Source: Leptothermofonsia sp049200465 (GTDB taxonomy: Bacteria > Cyanobacteriota > Cyanobacteriia > Leptolyngbyales > Leptolyngbyaceae). Taken from it: a stretch of 64,000 bases of DNA. Under the pieces are notes generated by a model. The model worked only from the letters and a program-made list of their open reading frames with translations. It searched no databases and was not told the DNA's origin. Shown one piece after another: positions 33,443 to 41,907 of the stretch. Numbering within the stretch: position 1 is the first letter of the stretch; each line of letters starts with the position of its first letter. A program made the translations under genes and the position numbers. The DNA is taken from the NCBI RefSeq assembly GCF_049200465.1, contig NZ_CP120836.1:682001-746000 (forward strand). Reading direction: 5' to 3'.

Positions 33443-35692
33443 TCAAACCAGCAAATTTTGGATGACGTAATTCGCTACCGTATATCCGGTAAGCAAGCCA
33501 TCCTGGTTGGCCGATTGCACATGAATGCCTCCATAGATCCGGCTGATACCATTTTCCTCGGCGGCCTGCCAGAAGCTATCGAAGGAACGGTACACGCCCG
33601 GAATTTCCTGGGACGTTGCGCTGAATTGATAGTTGTCCCCAAAGAAGTAGGACAGAACCCCCGCGGCGGCAGCTCCAAAGGTGGAGTGACCAGAAACATA
33701 ATCTGGGAAGGGAGGAGTGGGTAACAAAGGCTGCCAGGTAGAGTGACCGACCGTCTGCGAGTTGCCATCCTGATCGGCTTGCTGAATCGCGGTCACGGGG
33801 CGCAACTGGTTATAGCGGAACTTGGCTTCCCAGGCTGTAATCCCGGCATCGGCCTGGGCAATGTTGAGCAGGGCAAACAACCGGGCATTGGTCAGCAAAG
33901 AGGTGCCTGCCTGTAAAGCAACGGTTTGAGCGAGCTGATTCCACCATCCGGGTGGTCTAAAGGTATCGGGGCGATCGTAGGCCCAAAAGAGGGCAACTTC
34001 GGTTTGATCGGCTGTGCGGTTGGTGCTGTTAATTCCTCCCAAAGCCTGTACTTGATTGAGTTCGATCGCATAGTCGTTGCTGCCAAAGGTGGGAGGTCCA
34101 TCTAACCTAACAGCCTGAGCACTGGGAATCGCAAAGGGGGTAACCCGTCCCCAATCTGGCAGGAGAACAAAGTTGTTGGAAAATGTTGGCTGATAGCTAC
34201 CTGGAGCCGTTCCAGGGGTGTAGCTGACTTGAGCCGTAGCCGATCTATCCCCAGCCCGCAAAGTCAGGATTTGATCGGCAACAAATTGGCCAATTTCAAC
34301 TCCTCTGGTCTCTGCAAATCCATCTGGAATTTCCGCCAGCGATCGCTGAAGTTGCAAATCAAAGGTTGCGGACAGGGTTGGATACAGAGCTGAGAGGGTT
34401 CGATGGGCTGCCGCTGATGCTGCTGCTTCTGCTGAGGCACCCACTGCTGCGCTAGGGTTGATAGTGACATAGTAACTGCTGTGCTGGCGGGCGATCGCAT
34501 TCACTGCGTCATACATTGCCGCATGAACAATTGCCTGATTGCGGGCTGCCATAGGCGGTGGTGTGCCTGCACTCTGAATCGCATTCAACAAGGTCGCGTT
34601 CCAATCCAGAATCACATCTGTTCCGGGTGCTGAAGCGTGAGTATTGATGGTGTTGTTGCGTTCATTGGTTTCGGCGATCACGTTGGCAGAATCAATCCGA
34701 GCTAGCAGATAATAAGATCCTGGTGCTACCCCCGTTGGGGCATCAAAATTAAAGCTGTAAGTTTGTGATTGCCCTGGCAGTAAGTTCAAATTCAATCTTT
34801 GAACAGCCAGCAGTTCATCATTACTGTCATAAGTGGGGTCAGTGGAGGCGTAAAGACCGACCGTTACGGGGCCGTTGCTCCCCTGAGAACCCTGGTTGGA
34901 AACCAGAAGCTGGGCCTGCCCTACGTCATTGATCACTCGAATATCCGGTAGTCGAATCGTGCCAAACTGCCCAACCAGGTCAACTCCCGCCTGGGGGGAA
35001 TCGGCGGCTATGGCTGATAGTCCTAAACGATAGTGGGTATTCTGGTTACTAAATCGGTAAACTTGCGCCAGATAATTTCCGGCAGCCAGGGATTGCAAAC
35101 TAATCGATTCATCAGTATTAGATACCCGCACGGAGGAGGCGAGCGTTTCTCCCGCATCAATTACCCCATTGCTGTTGCGATCGAAGGCAATTCTGACATC
35201 CGCATCGCCGCTCATTCCTACCAATGACACATTCAAGTCGGTAGGGGTGCTTAAACTGAATTGATAGGTGTCGGCAGAATTGGTATCTCCCACAAATCCA
35301 GAAAATGCCTGAGCACCGTGTAAAACTCCAATATTGAGTGGAGCGCTGGTGGAATTATTCCTGGAAATGCGCAGCCTGTAGTTTGTACTTCCTGAAAATT
35401 CGTAAACCTCAGCAATATAAACTCCGGGTCCCAAAACCCGGTCTATTGATTCATCCTGATTGGATGAACGTTGAGAACGGGCCACTTCCTCAAGCGGTTC
35501 TAGAAAACCACCACTGCTTCTGGCACGAAACAGGCGCAGATCTGCATCGGCACTGAGGCCAGTCAGCAACAGACTAACATTTTGAGAATGGCTGAGACTG
35601 AATGCAAAAGTATCGCTGGAGTCGCCGCCGCCAATAAAATTGTTGATTGTCCGGGTCGTTCCTAAGGGTCCAAGATTAATTTCTGCTGGCAT
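33443..35692 (-). CDS. Vanadium haloperoxidase/PAP2-like protein with PPC and CARDB repeats
   Basis: About 749 residues. ATG at 35692 has GAGG 9 bases upstream. The N-terminal half has two PPC-type beta domains (INNFIGGGDSSDTFAFSLSH; then FSGFVGDTNSADTYQFSLST) and a CARDB-like domain (DIRVINDVGQAQLLVSNQGS). The C-terminal half is the helical vanadium-dependent haloperoxidase/PAP2 fold: FWAYDRPDTFRPPGWWNQLA, KFRYNQLRPVTAI, DYVSGHSTFGAAAAG (Ser-Gly-His) and SRIYGGIHVQSA (Arg and His). The phosphate/vanadate pocket residues therefore look present. There is no obvious signal peptide, but PPC/CARDB suggests an extracellular or wall setting. Confidence 0.87.
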   Translation of the reverse strand: MPAEINLGPLGTTRTINNFIGGGDSSDTFAFSLSHSQNVSLLLTGLSADADLRLFRARSSGGFLEPLEEVARSQRSSNQDESIDRVLGPGVYIAEVYEFSGSTNYRLRISRNNSTSAPLNIGVLHGAQAFSGFVGDTNSADTYQFSLSTPTDLNVSLVGMSGDADVRIAFDRNSNGVIDAGETLASSVRVSNTDESISLQSLAAGNYLAQVYRFSNQNTHYRLGLSAIAADSPQAGVDLVGQFGTIRLPDIRVINDVGQAQLLVSNQGSQGSNGPVTVGLYASTDPTYDSNDELLAVQRLNLNLLPGQSQTYSFNFDAPTGVAPGSYYLLARIDSANVIAETNERNNTINTHASAPGTDVILDWNATLLNAIQSAGTPPPMAARNQAIVHAAMYDAVNAIARQHSSYYVTINPSAAVGASAEAAASAAAHRTLSALYPTLSATFDLQLQRSLAEIPDGFAETRGVEIGQFVADQILTLRAGDRSATAQVSYTPGTAPGSYQPTFSNNFVLLPDWGRVTPFAIPSAQAVRLDGPPTFGSNDYAIELNQVQALGGINSTNRTADQTEVALFWAYDRPDTFRPPGWWNQLAQTVALQAGTSLLTNARLFALLNIAQADAGITAWEAKFRYNQLRPVTAIQQADQDGNSQTVGHSTWQPLLPTPPFPDYVSGHSTFGAAAAGVLSYFFGDNYQFSATSQEIPGVYRSFDSFWQAAEENGISRIYGGIHVQSANQDGLLTGYTVANYVIQNLLV

Positions 35693-35707
35693 GTCTTTTA
35701 TCCTCAA

Positions 35708-36147
35708 TCTGCAACGGATAAGCAGCGCAAATGAACCCCAACCTTATCGGAAGTGGAAGCATTTGCGACGGTATTTTGGGGAAATACCTTGGGCTAGGAC
35801 TGGTCAGGTTTTGCCCCTTCACACCGGGCGATTAACCTGCCTGAATCCCTTCCCTCTGAACAGAAGTAAATCTAGCCTCTATGACCTTATGCAAATTCAG
35901 GGGTGGTTATAGCTGCCGCCAGGTTGCTTAGTACCCTTGGTTTAAAGGAGGTGTGGGGGCTGCGCCCCTAGCCAGGGGTTCCACCCCTGCACCCCGTCCT
36001 AAGTCTGGTGGCTACGGCTATAGTTGTTGGTTGTTAGTTGTTAGAGGGTAGAAGAGGCAGATGAGTGATAAGGGATAGGGTGATTGCTCTCTGCATCCAT
36101 CATGCCATCACTCTCCCACCCCCTCACTTATTTGCTCATCTACTCAT
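35708..36147. other. Spacer with family A element and heptamers
   Basis: The family A element is at 35908-36022. From 36025 to 36147 there are heptamer-like tracts (TTGTTAGTTGTTAG, then CATCACTCTCCCACCCCCTC). No gene. Confidence 0.55.
35908..36022 (-). repeat. MITE-like element, family A
   Basis: TATAGCTGCCGCCAGGTTGC ... GTCCTAAGTCTGGTGGCTAC, then GGCTATA. Almost complete, 115 bases. Confidence 0.8.
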
Positions 36148-36591
36148 CTACCCTTTCGCCTTCAGCGCATACTGTCGAAAGCGTTCCAGATCTGCGTAAA
36201 GCGTGGATTCTACAATGCGGCCCAGAAAAAGCTTGTCCATCAGTTGAAACAAAAAGCCTGGCACGGAGTAAGCAACTGTCATTTTGACAATGCTGCCCTG
36301 CTCACCGCGATCATAAAAGCGAATGGCTCCTCGATTGGGCAATCCGTCTACTGACTCCCATTGCAAAATTTGGTGAGGAATTAGCTTGATTTCGCGGGAT
36401 AACCAAGTAAAGTTAAATCCACCACTCGCCAGCTTCCAGCGGGAAAGTTTTGGGTCTTCTTCCAAAACCTTGACTGACTCAATCCACTTCATCCAATTGG
36501 GCATTTGTTCCAAATCAGACCACAAGTTCCATACCAGGTCAATCGGTGCATCAATTTCAATTTGAACCGTATGTTCTAGCCAGTCGGACAT
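36148..36591 (-). CDS. SRPBCC family protein next to zds
   Basis: A 147-residue START/Bet v 1-like fold (polyketide cyclase/dehydrase type): MSDWLEHTVQIEIDAPIDLV, WNLWSDLEQMPNWMKWIESV, then KMTVAYSVPGFLFQLM. No signal peptide. It binds a hydrophobic ligand by family inference. It follows zds on the same strand with a 53-base gap; the same zds/SRPBCC pairing occurs, from memory, in Synechocystis (slr0940/slr0941), so a carotenoid-linked role is plausible. Confidence 0.85.
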   Translation of the reverse strand: MSDWLEHTVQIEIDAPIDLVWNLWSDLEQMPNWMKWIESVKVLEEDPKLSRWKLASGGFNFTWLSREIKLIPHQILQWESVDGLPNRGAIRFYDRGEQGSIVKMTVAYSVPGFLFQLMDKLFLGRIVESTLYADLERFRQYALKAKG

Positions 36592-36644
36592 TGGGAGGAG
36601 TGGGGAGTGGGAAGTAAAGAGCAGGAATAGAAGAAGTGAGGAAA

Positions 36645-38144
36645 TTAATACTTGAACAGCCCTGTTCCCTGAACCTGATAGCCAGTGGGTTCCAGAATTG
36701 CGGCGGCGGCCTGTTTCCCGGAAATGGTGGCTCCTTCCATGCTATCGATATAGTCCTGTTGGGTATAACTGCCTGCCAGATAAAAATTGGGAATGGGCGT
36801 TTTTTGACTGGGGCGGTAGGGATCCATACCGGGGGCCTCCCGGTAAAGTGACTGGGCGAGCTTAACGACACTGTACCAGGTCATGTTCAGTTCACGGGCA
36901 GAGGGAAACAGATCTTGCACCTGTTTGAGGACGTGCCGGGCAATTTCCTCGTTACTTTGTTTGATGAAGGGGTCACCGGGGGTCAACACCAGTTGTAACA
37001 GGGAACCCTGCCCTTCCCGGTAGTAATTGCTGGGGCTGGTAAGTGCCAGGTCAGCGAAACAGGAGAAGTCGGCATCGGGAGTGTACAACAAATTATCTAA
37101 TCCGGCGGCTTGCTTCAGTTGCCTGCGCTTATTGGGATCGCTCAGTTCAGTCACCCAGCCATCGAAGCGCAATTGGACGGTGGCAACGGGAACGGCTTCT
37201 AGCTTGTAAATGTTGTCAAACGCTTTCCACTTGCGCCATTCCTGGGGCAAAAGCCGATGAATTCCCGGAACATCGCAGGCGGCGACGTAGGCATCGGCGG
37301 TGATGGTTTCTTCAGCAAAGTTGTCTTCGCCTTCACTCTTGCCTATCACCAGGCCGGTGACGCGAGTCTGTCCTTCCTTCTCTTCAAACTGCACCTGACG
37401 AACTCGCCGTCGCAGGTGAATCTGAACGCCGCGCTGTTCTAAATACTGAACTATCGGTTTGTGCAGATATTCGTCGGGAGAACCTTCTAGCATGCGCAAC
37501 ACCGAGGCTTCCGTTTTTGCTGCAAAGAACTGAAAGATGGTGAGCATACAGCGGGCAGAGATATTTTCGGTATCGATGAAACCAAGGGCGTAGGCGATCG
37601 GGTTCCACATGCGCTTGAGGCTGCCATTGGAACCTCCGTGTTTACGGAACCAGTCGGCAAAGCTAATATCATCCAGATTTCGAATGGTTTTCATGGCACC
37701 ATCAAAATCGACCAGACCGCGAATGAGGGGACTGGTGCCAAGAGCGATCGCATTCTGCACCTTATCCTGCATCGAGAGCTGAGAGGTTGTGAAAAATGCC
37801 TTCAATCCGTTGAAGGGGGCACCAGTCAGGAACCGAAAATCGAGTGCGCCAATGCGTCCACCTCGATTCACGAAGGTATGGGTGTGTTCCTTTAACAGTA
37901 GATGCTGGAAGGCACCGACTTTTTTCATCAAGTCAAACAGGTTGTAGTAGCAACCAAAGAACACATGCAGACCCATCTCCAGGTGATTGCCGTCTGCATC
38001 AACCCAACTCCCCACTTTGCCGCCCACAAAGGGCCGCGCTTCAAAGATTTGGACTTCATGCCCAGCATCGGCTAACTCGACGGCTGTAGCCAACCCTGCC
38101 AGACCCGCTCCAACGATCGCAACTCGCATCTGTCTGTCCTTCAC
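36645..38144 (-). CDS. zds: 9,9'-di-cis-zeta-carotene desaturase
   Basis: FAD-dependent, plant-type desaturase (CrtQ/Zds) that turns zeta-carotene into pro-lycopene, on thylakoid or plasma membrane. The 499 residues start MKDRQMRVAIVGAGLAGLAT with the GxGxxG dinucleotide fold followed by EARPFVGGKVGSW. It has MGLHVFFGCYYNLFDLMKKV and the C-terminal FAD-binding motif FYLAGSYTQQDYIDSMEGAT. Length and motifs are complete. MRVAIVGAG (ATG six codons in) is an equally plausible start. Confidence 0.95.
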   Translation of the reverse strand: MKDRQMRVAIVGAGLAGLATAVELADAGHEVQIFEARPFVGGKVGSWVDADGNHLEMGLHVFFGCYYNLFDLMKKVGAFQHLLLKEHTHTFVNRGGRIGALDFRFLTGAPFNGLKAFFTTSQLSMQDKVQNAIALGTSPLIRGLVDFDGAMKTIRNLDDISFADWFRKHGGSNGSLKRMWNPIAYALGFIDTENISARCMLTIFQFFAAKTEASVLRMLEGSPDEYLHKPIVQYLEQRGVQIHLRRRVRQVQFEEKEGQTRVTGLVIGKSEGEDNFAEETITADAYVAACDVPGIHRLLPQEWRKWKAFDNIYKLEAVPVATVQLRFDGWVTELSDPNKRRQLKQAAGLDNLLYTPDADFSCFADLALTSPSNYYREGQGSLLQLVLTPGDPFIKQSNEEIARHVLKQVQDLFPSARELNMTWYSVVKLAQSLYREAPGMDPYRPSQKTPIPNFYLAGSYTQQDYIDSMEGATISGKQAAAAILEPTGYQVQGTGLFKY

Positions 38145-38221
38145 ACTTCCTTAAAGTATTGTAAAGGGAAGCGGTCAAGAGTGGACAGGCTTCAGTTCCT
38201 GAAGCGGGAATCAAAAAAATG

Positions 38222-38248
38222 AGGACAATCCTGAAAGGACTGTCCCCA
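38222..38248 (-). terminator. Hairpin downstream of the sugar transferase gene
   Basis: GGACAATCC-TGAAAGGA-CTGTCC type inverted repeat 30 bases after the transferase stop; on the minus strand it is followed by TCATTTTTTTG. Confidence 0.55.
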
Positions 38249-38280
38249 ACGTTCATTTTGCAGGAGAATCAAAACCTCGA

Positions 38281-39120
38281 CTAACAGGCACCCTGCTTGT
38301 TCAGCACCACTCGAATCGTCTTCAGGATCAGACGCAGGTCGTAGCCAATGGACCATTTCTGCTGGTAGGCGACGTCCATCTTTACAACCTCTTCAAAATC
38401 GGTTATCTCAGAGCGACCGTTTGCCTGCCACTCCCCGGTAATGCCCGGTTTGACGTTGAGCCGTTGCCAGTGATGGGGTTTGTAACCCATCACTTCATCT
38501 ACCGTGGGTGGGCGGGTACCCACCAGGCTCATATCTCCCTTCAGCACATTCCAGAACTGGGGTAGCTCGTCCAGACTGGTGCGGCGCAGGAAGCGACCAA
38601 CGCGAGTAACGCGGGGATCATTCCTGTTCTTAAAAATACCGCCTTTGGCTTCGTTATTAACGAGGTGCTTCAGCTTATCGGCATTGGTTACCATCGAACG
38701 AAACTTCCAGATGCGAAAGGGTTTGCCCCTCAGCCCACAGCGGATCTGGCTATAAAAGATGGGGCCGGGGTTGTCAAATTGAACCGCGATCGCTACGGGA
38801 ACGGCTACGACTGCGGTGATTGTCAGACCGACTAAAGCCCCTGCGATGTCAATCAGCCGCTTGAATTTGCTAGTGACAGACGGATGAACTCGATTGGTCA
38901 AGTCTTCAGTAGGAACTTGAACAGGCAATGGAGCCAGTAGTTGATCTGAAACGTTTAGTTCCTTCTGACGCTCAAGCAGTGACGAGTAGAGAAGAGTAGA
39001 GGAGAGATTCGATGTCGTAATCACGTTCTTAACCAACGAATTGGTGGGTTCAAGTGCCTCTCCCCTAAGATAGAAGCCACCCCAACGATTGACTAGAGCA
39101 AGGTGCAGACATTCGTTCAA
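38281..39120 (-). CDS. Bacterial sugar transferase (exopolysaccharide priming)
   Basis: Membrane glycosyl-1-phosphate transferase that loads the first sugar on undecaprenyl phosphate. After about 90 non-conserved residues, KFKRLIDIAGALVGLTITAV marks the membrane helix, followed by the cytosolic catalytic domain: NPGPIFYSQIRCGLRGKPFR, RRTSLDELPQFWNVLKGDMS, LVGTRPPTVDEV and KPGITGEWQANGRSE. All hallmark residues are present. The length (279) fits the short single-domain type, not WbaP. A terminator-like tract GGACAATCC...GGACTGTCC lies at its downstream side of zds (38222-38248). Not in a visible polysaccharide cluster, apart from the DUF1574 gene upstream. Confidence 0.92.
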   Translation of the reverse strand: MNECLHLALVNRWGGFYLRGEALEPTNSLVKNVITTSNLSSTLLYSSLLERQKELNVSDQLLAPLPVQVPTEDLTNRVHPSVTSKFKRLIDIAGALVGLTITAVVAVPVAIAVQFDNPGPIFYSQIRCGLRGKPFRIWKFRSMVTNADKLKHLVNNEAKGGIFKNRNDPRVTRVGRFLRRTSLDELPQFWNVLKGDMSLVGTRPPTVDEVMGYKPHHWQRLNVKPGITGEWQANGRSEITDFEEVVKMDVAYQQKWSIGYDLRLILKTIRVVLNKQGAC

Positions 39121-39233
39121 TCTTTGAACTAATAATGAGCTTTATAAAGTTTCAGTGTTTCACCCCAATCAGGTGATGTTTAGCTCGGAATTCATCCGTG
39201 TTATTGCGTATCTTTCTTAAAAAGACTACAGGT

Positions 39234-40442
39234 TTACTGGGTGACGGATCGAGGGAGTTTCAAGTTTTGCCCCACCTGGGTAGAAACAACCACCGCTCCA
39301 TAGCGATTCAAATGACTGGGATCAGCGAAATACTTGTGTTTATTGGGCCATCGCTGGCTGAGGTCATAGAATGTTAACTTCCCAACATTGGCGAACTGCT
39401 GCATGTAAGAGCGAAATTGCTGTTCGTAGCTACTACGTACCGGGTCAAGATAAATTTGCGTCAGGGGAAGGTTTACAAAAACCACAGGAATCCCACGCGA
39501 TCGCGCAAAATTAACCGCCCGATTGAACGCTGCTGTCTGCTCTCCCCGCAGGGTGAAGTTCTCGTAGTCAGTATCATAACGACCGGGGACTTTGGGGTAG
39601 CGCTGGAAATAGCTGGTGGGATTGAACCGAGTGGATAGGGCATTAAACCCAAGCACCGCAGGAGAGGTCACTGTTTCGGCGGGTTGGGGATAGGATCGAA
39701 TGACCCAGGCTGGTGAGGTTGAGCGAGGAGTTGACTGGATACAAAACTGGGGGCTATTTGCCTGAGGTGGCACTGCATTAAAGGAGCTAGATGTTTTAGA
39801 AACAACTTCCACCGAGGACATTGTGATACAGAGCGGCTTTAACTCGTTGATTTCTGATGGGGAAAGAGAGGGACGAACCCCTATTGCCAGGCGTTTATAA
39901 CCAGGAGAAGCCAGGATTTTACGGTAAGTCCGATCCAGTCGTCCGCTGTTGAAAGCACGGGAACCATCTGCCCACAGAATCAATCGAGGGAGCTGTTTTG
40001 GAGTCAGCAATCGCCGCAGAATTAAATCGACCACCTGGGCTGTGGCTCCATTGACGCCAAAGTTAAAGACTTTCACATTTCCATAGCCGCGCCGGGAGAG
40101 AATCTGTTGCAGCATCAGAGGATCGACTCCTTGATGGGCGCGTGAACTACCAACAATCAGAACATCGGGTGGACCAAACTCTTCCAGATAACGCAAGTAA
40201 AGCTTCAGTTGCTTGTCCAGTGGTTGACTGTTGAAGGTTGCAAAAGTGGGGGAGGGTTTGGACCTGGGAGGGCGGGTGTGGACTGGGACAGAAGTTGGCG
40301 ATCGCTTTTGTTCCGATACGTTTTGCACCAGAGCACTTTCGAGGCGAATACTGGGTACGGTGGATCCGAACCCACTTGCAACTAGGACTCCAAACAGACT
40401 TAAAAGAGGAACATCCAGCACTATGCCCTCCACGGGTTTCAT
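39234..40442 (-). CDS. DUF1574/SGNH-hydrolase-like protein
   Basis: 402 residues with a short N-terminal hydrophobic helix (LDVPLLSLFGVLVASGF) and a periplasmic part. SGNH-type landmarks: DVLIVGSSRAHQGVDP (nucleophile Ser block), FNFGVNGATAQVVDLILRRL and DLSQRWPNKHKYFADPSHLN (catalytic Asp-His block). The middle (about 205-280) is low-complexity Ser/Pro-rich. Such proteins are often linked to exopolysaccharide modification, and here it lies 113 bases upstream of the sugar transferase on the same strand. Substrate unknown. Confidence 0.8.
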   Translation of the reverse strand: MKPVEGIVLDVPLLSLFGVLVASGFGSTVPSIRLESALVQNVSEQKRSPTSVPVHTRPPRSKPSPTFATFNSQPLDKQLKLYLRYLEEFGPPDVLIVGSSRAHQGVDPLMLQQILSRRGYGNVKVFNFGVNGATAQVVDLILRRLLTPKQLPRLILWADGSRAFNSGRLDRTYRKILASPGYKRLAIGVRPSLSPSEINELKPLCITMSSVEVVSKTSSSFNAVPPQANSPQFCIQSTPRSTSPAWVIRSYPQPAETVTSPAVLGFNALSTRFNPTSYFQRYPKVPGRYDTDYENFTLRGEQTAAFNRAVNFARSRGIPVVFVNLPLTQIYLDPVRSSYEQQFRSYMQQFANVGKLTFYDLSQRWPNKHKYFADPSHLNRYGAVVVSTQVGQNLKLPRSVTQ

Positions 40443-40689
40443 CTTGTTTGTGAGGAAGCAATGAGTTGTGGTCTAGAAACGTTGATTGTATCTGTAGGAG
40501 TTTTCCACAGAACGTCCTTTCTTTTCATTCATTATCACGTTGGAACGAGATATTCCAAAGTCGTGGCAATTCCTAAAATTGGGCGTGTTTTTAGCTACAG
40601 AAACCACGACAACCGTCCGCAAAGATCGAATCAGAATTGTTGCTACTGGTCCCCTACCCCCTGCCATGCTCGTGCTCGTCACCTAACAG

Positions 40690-40938
40690 CCTGTTCTGAA
40701 CGCTTCTGGTCCCCTGTGATCTCCCTATCAGAGCTTCAGGAAGGCCCTCACCTATTTGAATTACTGGACCAGAAGATTGTGCTGTGGCTGAATGGAGATA
40801 GCAAGCCTGCGGCGGTACGAGATCGCTGTTGTCATCAGTCAGCCAGCTATCTCAGGACGAGGTTGTTGAGAGCAACATCCGCTGTCTGTACCACGGTTAG
40901 TTATTTAATGGGGCGGGAACCTGCGTCGAAGAAGTGAT
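40690..40938 (+). pseudogene. Rieske-type oxygenase N-terminal remnant
   Basis: RFWSPVISLSELQEGPHLFE, then KIVLWLNGDSKPAAVRDRCC and HQSA match the start of Rieske non-heme iron oxygenases (pheophorbide/vanillate demethylase-like). A one-base loss near 40844 shifts the frame, after which QLSQDEVVESNIRCLYHG follows, ending at a TAG (40898-40900) where the family has the Trp of CxYHGW. Then LFNGAGTCVEEVIG continues. So the two 2Fe-2S motifs (CCHQS and CLYH) are visible but the gene is dead, and the catalytic C-terminal domain is absent. Confidence 0.78.
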
Positions 40939-41000
40939 AGGATAAGGGGTGATCCTTTCGCATTTCCTTTTCTCCCTCCTTTAGGGGCAGGTTTTAGAGA

Positions 41001-41106
41001 TATAGCTATCCAGGCTTAGGACGGGGTGTAGGGGTTGGCACACTGGCTGGGGGCAAAGCCCCACATCCTTAAAGCCAATGTTCTAAGCAATCTGGCGACA
41101 ACTATA
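41001..41106 (+). repeat. MITE-like element, family A
   Basis: TATAGCTATCCAGGCTTAGG ... TTCTAAGCAATCTGGCGACA, then ACTATA. Stem-loop GGGGGCAAAGCCCC inside. Confidence 0.75.
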
Positions 41107-41192
41107 TTTGGTTTTCCACGGTTATGACAAATCAATCTGCCCCTGCGGTTCCTTCTTCTTTTTTCTTTCTTCTTCCTATTTCTTTCTTGTTC

Positions 41193-41597
41193 CTACCCCC
41201 TCTGCTCTATCTGCAACTCCTTATACCCTGTTTGCTCATCAACAGTTCGGGTGAAGCGGTAGTAATGGCTTTCGCCAATGACAATTTCGGCAGTGGTGTT
41301 GATGATGCTGCCGTTGGTGAGGTGTCCGCCGATGGTTTTGCCTTCGGAGTCTGAGATAGAAATGTGAAGGTGAAGGCCATCCTGGGAAAGAGTGCCAACG
41401 AGTGAAACAATTTCAAATTTACCCTCGAAAATTTGACTATCAGATTGCCCGGCCAGCCGCAGGGAAACTCGTTTGAGGCTGCCGACGGTGGTTAGAATAA
41501 AACCTGCCTGAATGCCATTGGCCTGGATGAACTCCCACAGACTAGCTTTTAAGTCCATGCCTGGCTTGAGGCGCAGTGCAAAGATTTTTATGTCCAT
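41193..41597 (-). CDS. PPC-domain (DUF296) protein
   Basis: PCC/PPC fold best known from plant AT-hook proteins; bacterial members are stand-alone trimers of unknown role. MDIKIFALRLKPGMDLKASL, LTTVGSLKRVSLRLAG, then GLHLHISISDSEGKTIGGHL and AEIVIGESHYYRFTR are typical, including the conserved GGHL. No AT-hook is attached. The ATG at 41597 is preferred to one five codons upstream, because the fold begins here. It lies directly after the tiny ORF at 41612-41710 on the same strand. Confidence 0.85.
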   Translation of the reverse strand: MDIKIFALRLKPGMDLKASLWEFIQANGIQAGFILTTVGSLKRVSLRLAGQSDSQIFEGKFEIVSLVGTLSQDGLHLHISISDSEGKTIGGHLTNGSIINTTAEIVIGESHYYRFTRTVDEQTGYKELQIEQRG

Positions 41598-41611
41598 TGA
41601 GTTGGCCTTCA

Positions 41612-41710
41612 CTATCGCATCACATAAGCAGCATAGCTACCTACAATGCCAAAGAAGATAATGATAACCAACAAGAGGACATAGGCAATGGGAGGTGGTT
41701 TCATACTCAT
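41612..41710 (-). CDS. Possible single-helix membrane microprotein, 32 aa
   Basis: MSMKPPPIAYVLLLVIIIFF GIVGSYAAYVMR: a short polar start, one strong membrane helix and a basic end. It ends 14 bases before the PPC gene start on the same strand. The Shine-Dalgarno (GGGTAA) is moderate. Not recognised; it could be a remnant of a lipoprotein or binding-protein signal. Confidence 0.4.
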   Translation of the reverse strand: MSMKPPPIAYVLLLVIIIFFGIVGSYAAYVMR

Positions 41711-41907
41711 GTGGATATTACCCATTCTGAAGAGTGTCCCCACAGCATGGATGAGGCGTTTGTTTAACTGATTACCCCTTTAGATTAGCGGGAAATCTAA
41801 TGGGCAGGTAGCCTCTGAGGATCACAACTTTTAGTAAAAGCAATTTGAATAGCATCTTCATTTTTTGGTGATTAATACTATAATAGATAAGTTCAGCTTG
41901 CATCCGT

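Larger units (their letters stand above)
40443..41192. other. Spacer with Rieske remnant and family A element
   Basis: Besides the pseudogene at 40690-40938 and the family A element at 41001-41106, no gene is supported. Plus-strand frames over this stretch are open mostly by chance. Confidence 0.5.

Noticed and set aside
40461..40689. Coding start of the Rieske remnant upstream of 40690
   Set aside because: No similarity to a Rieske N-terminus there; open frame by chance.
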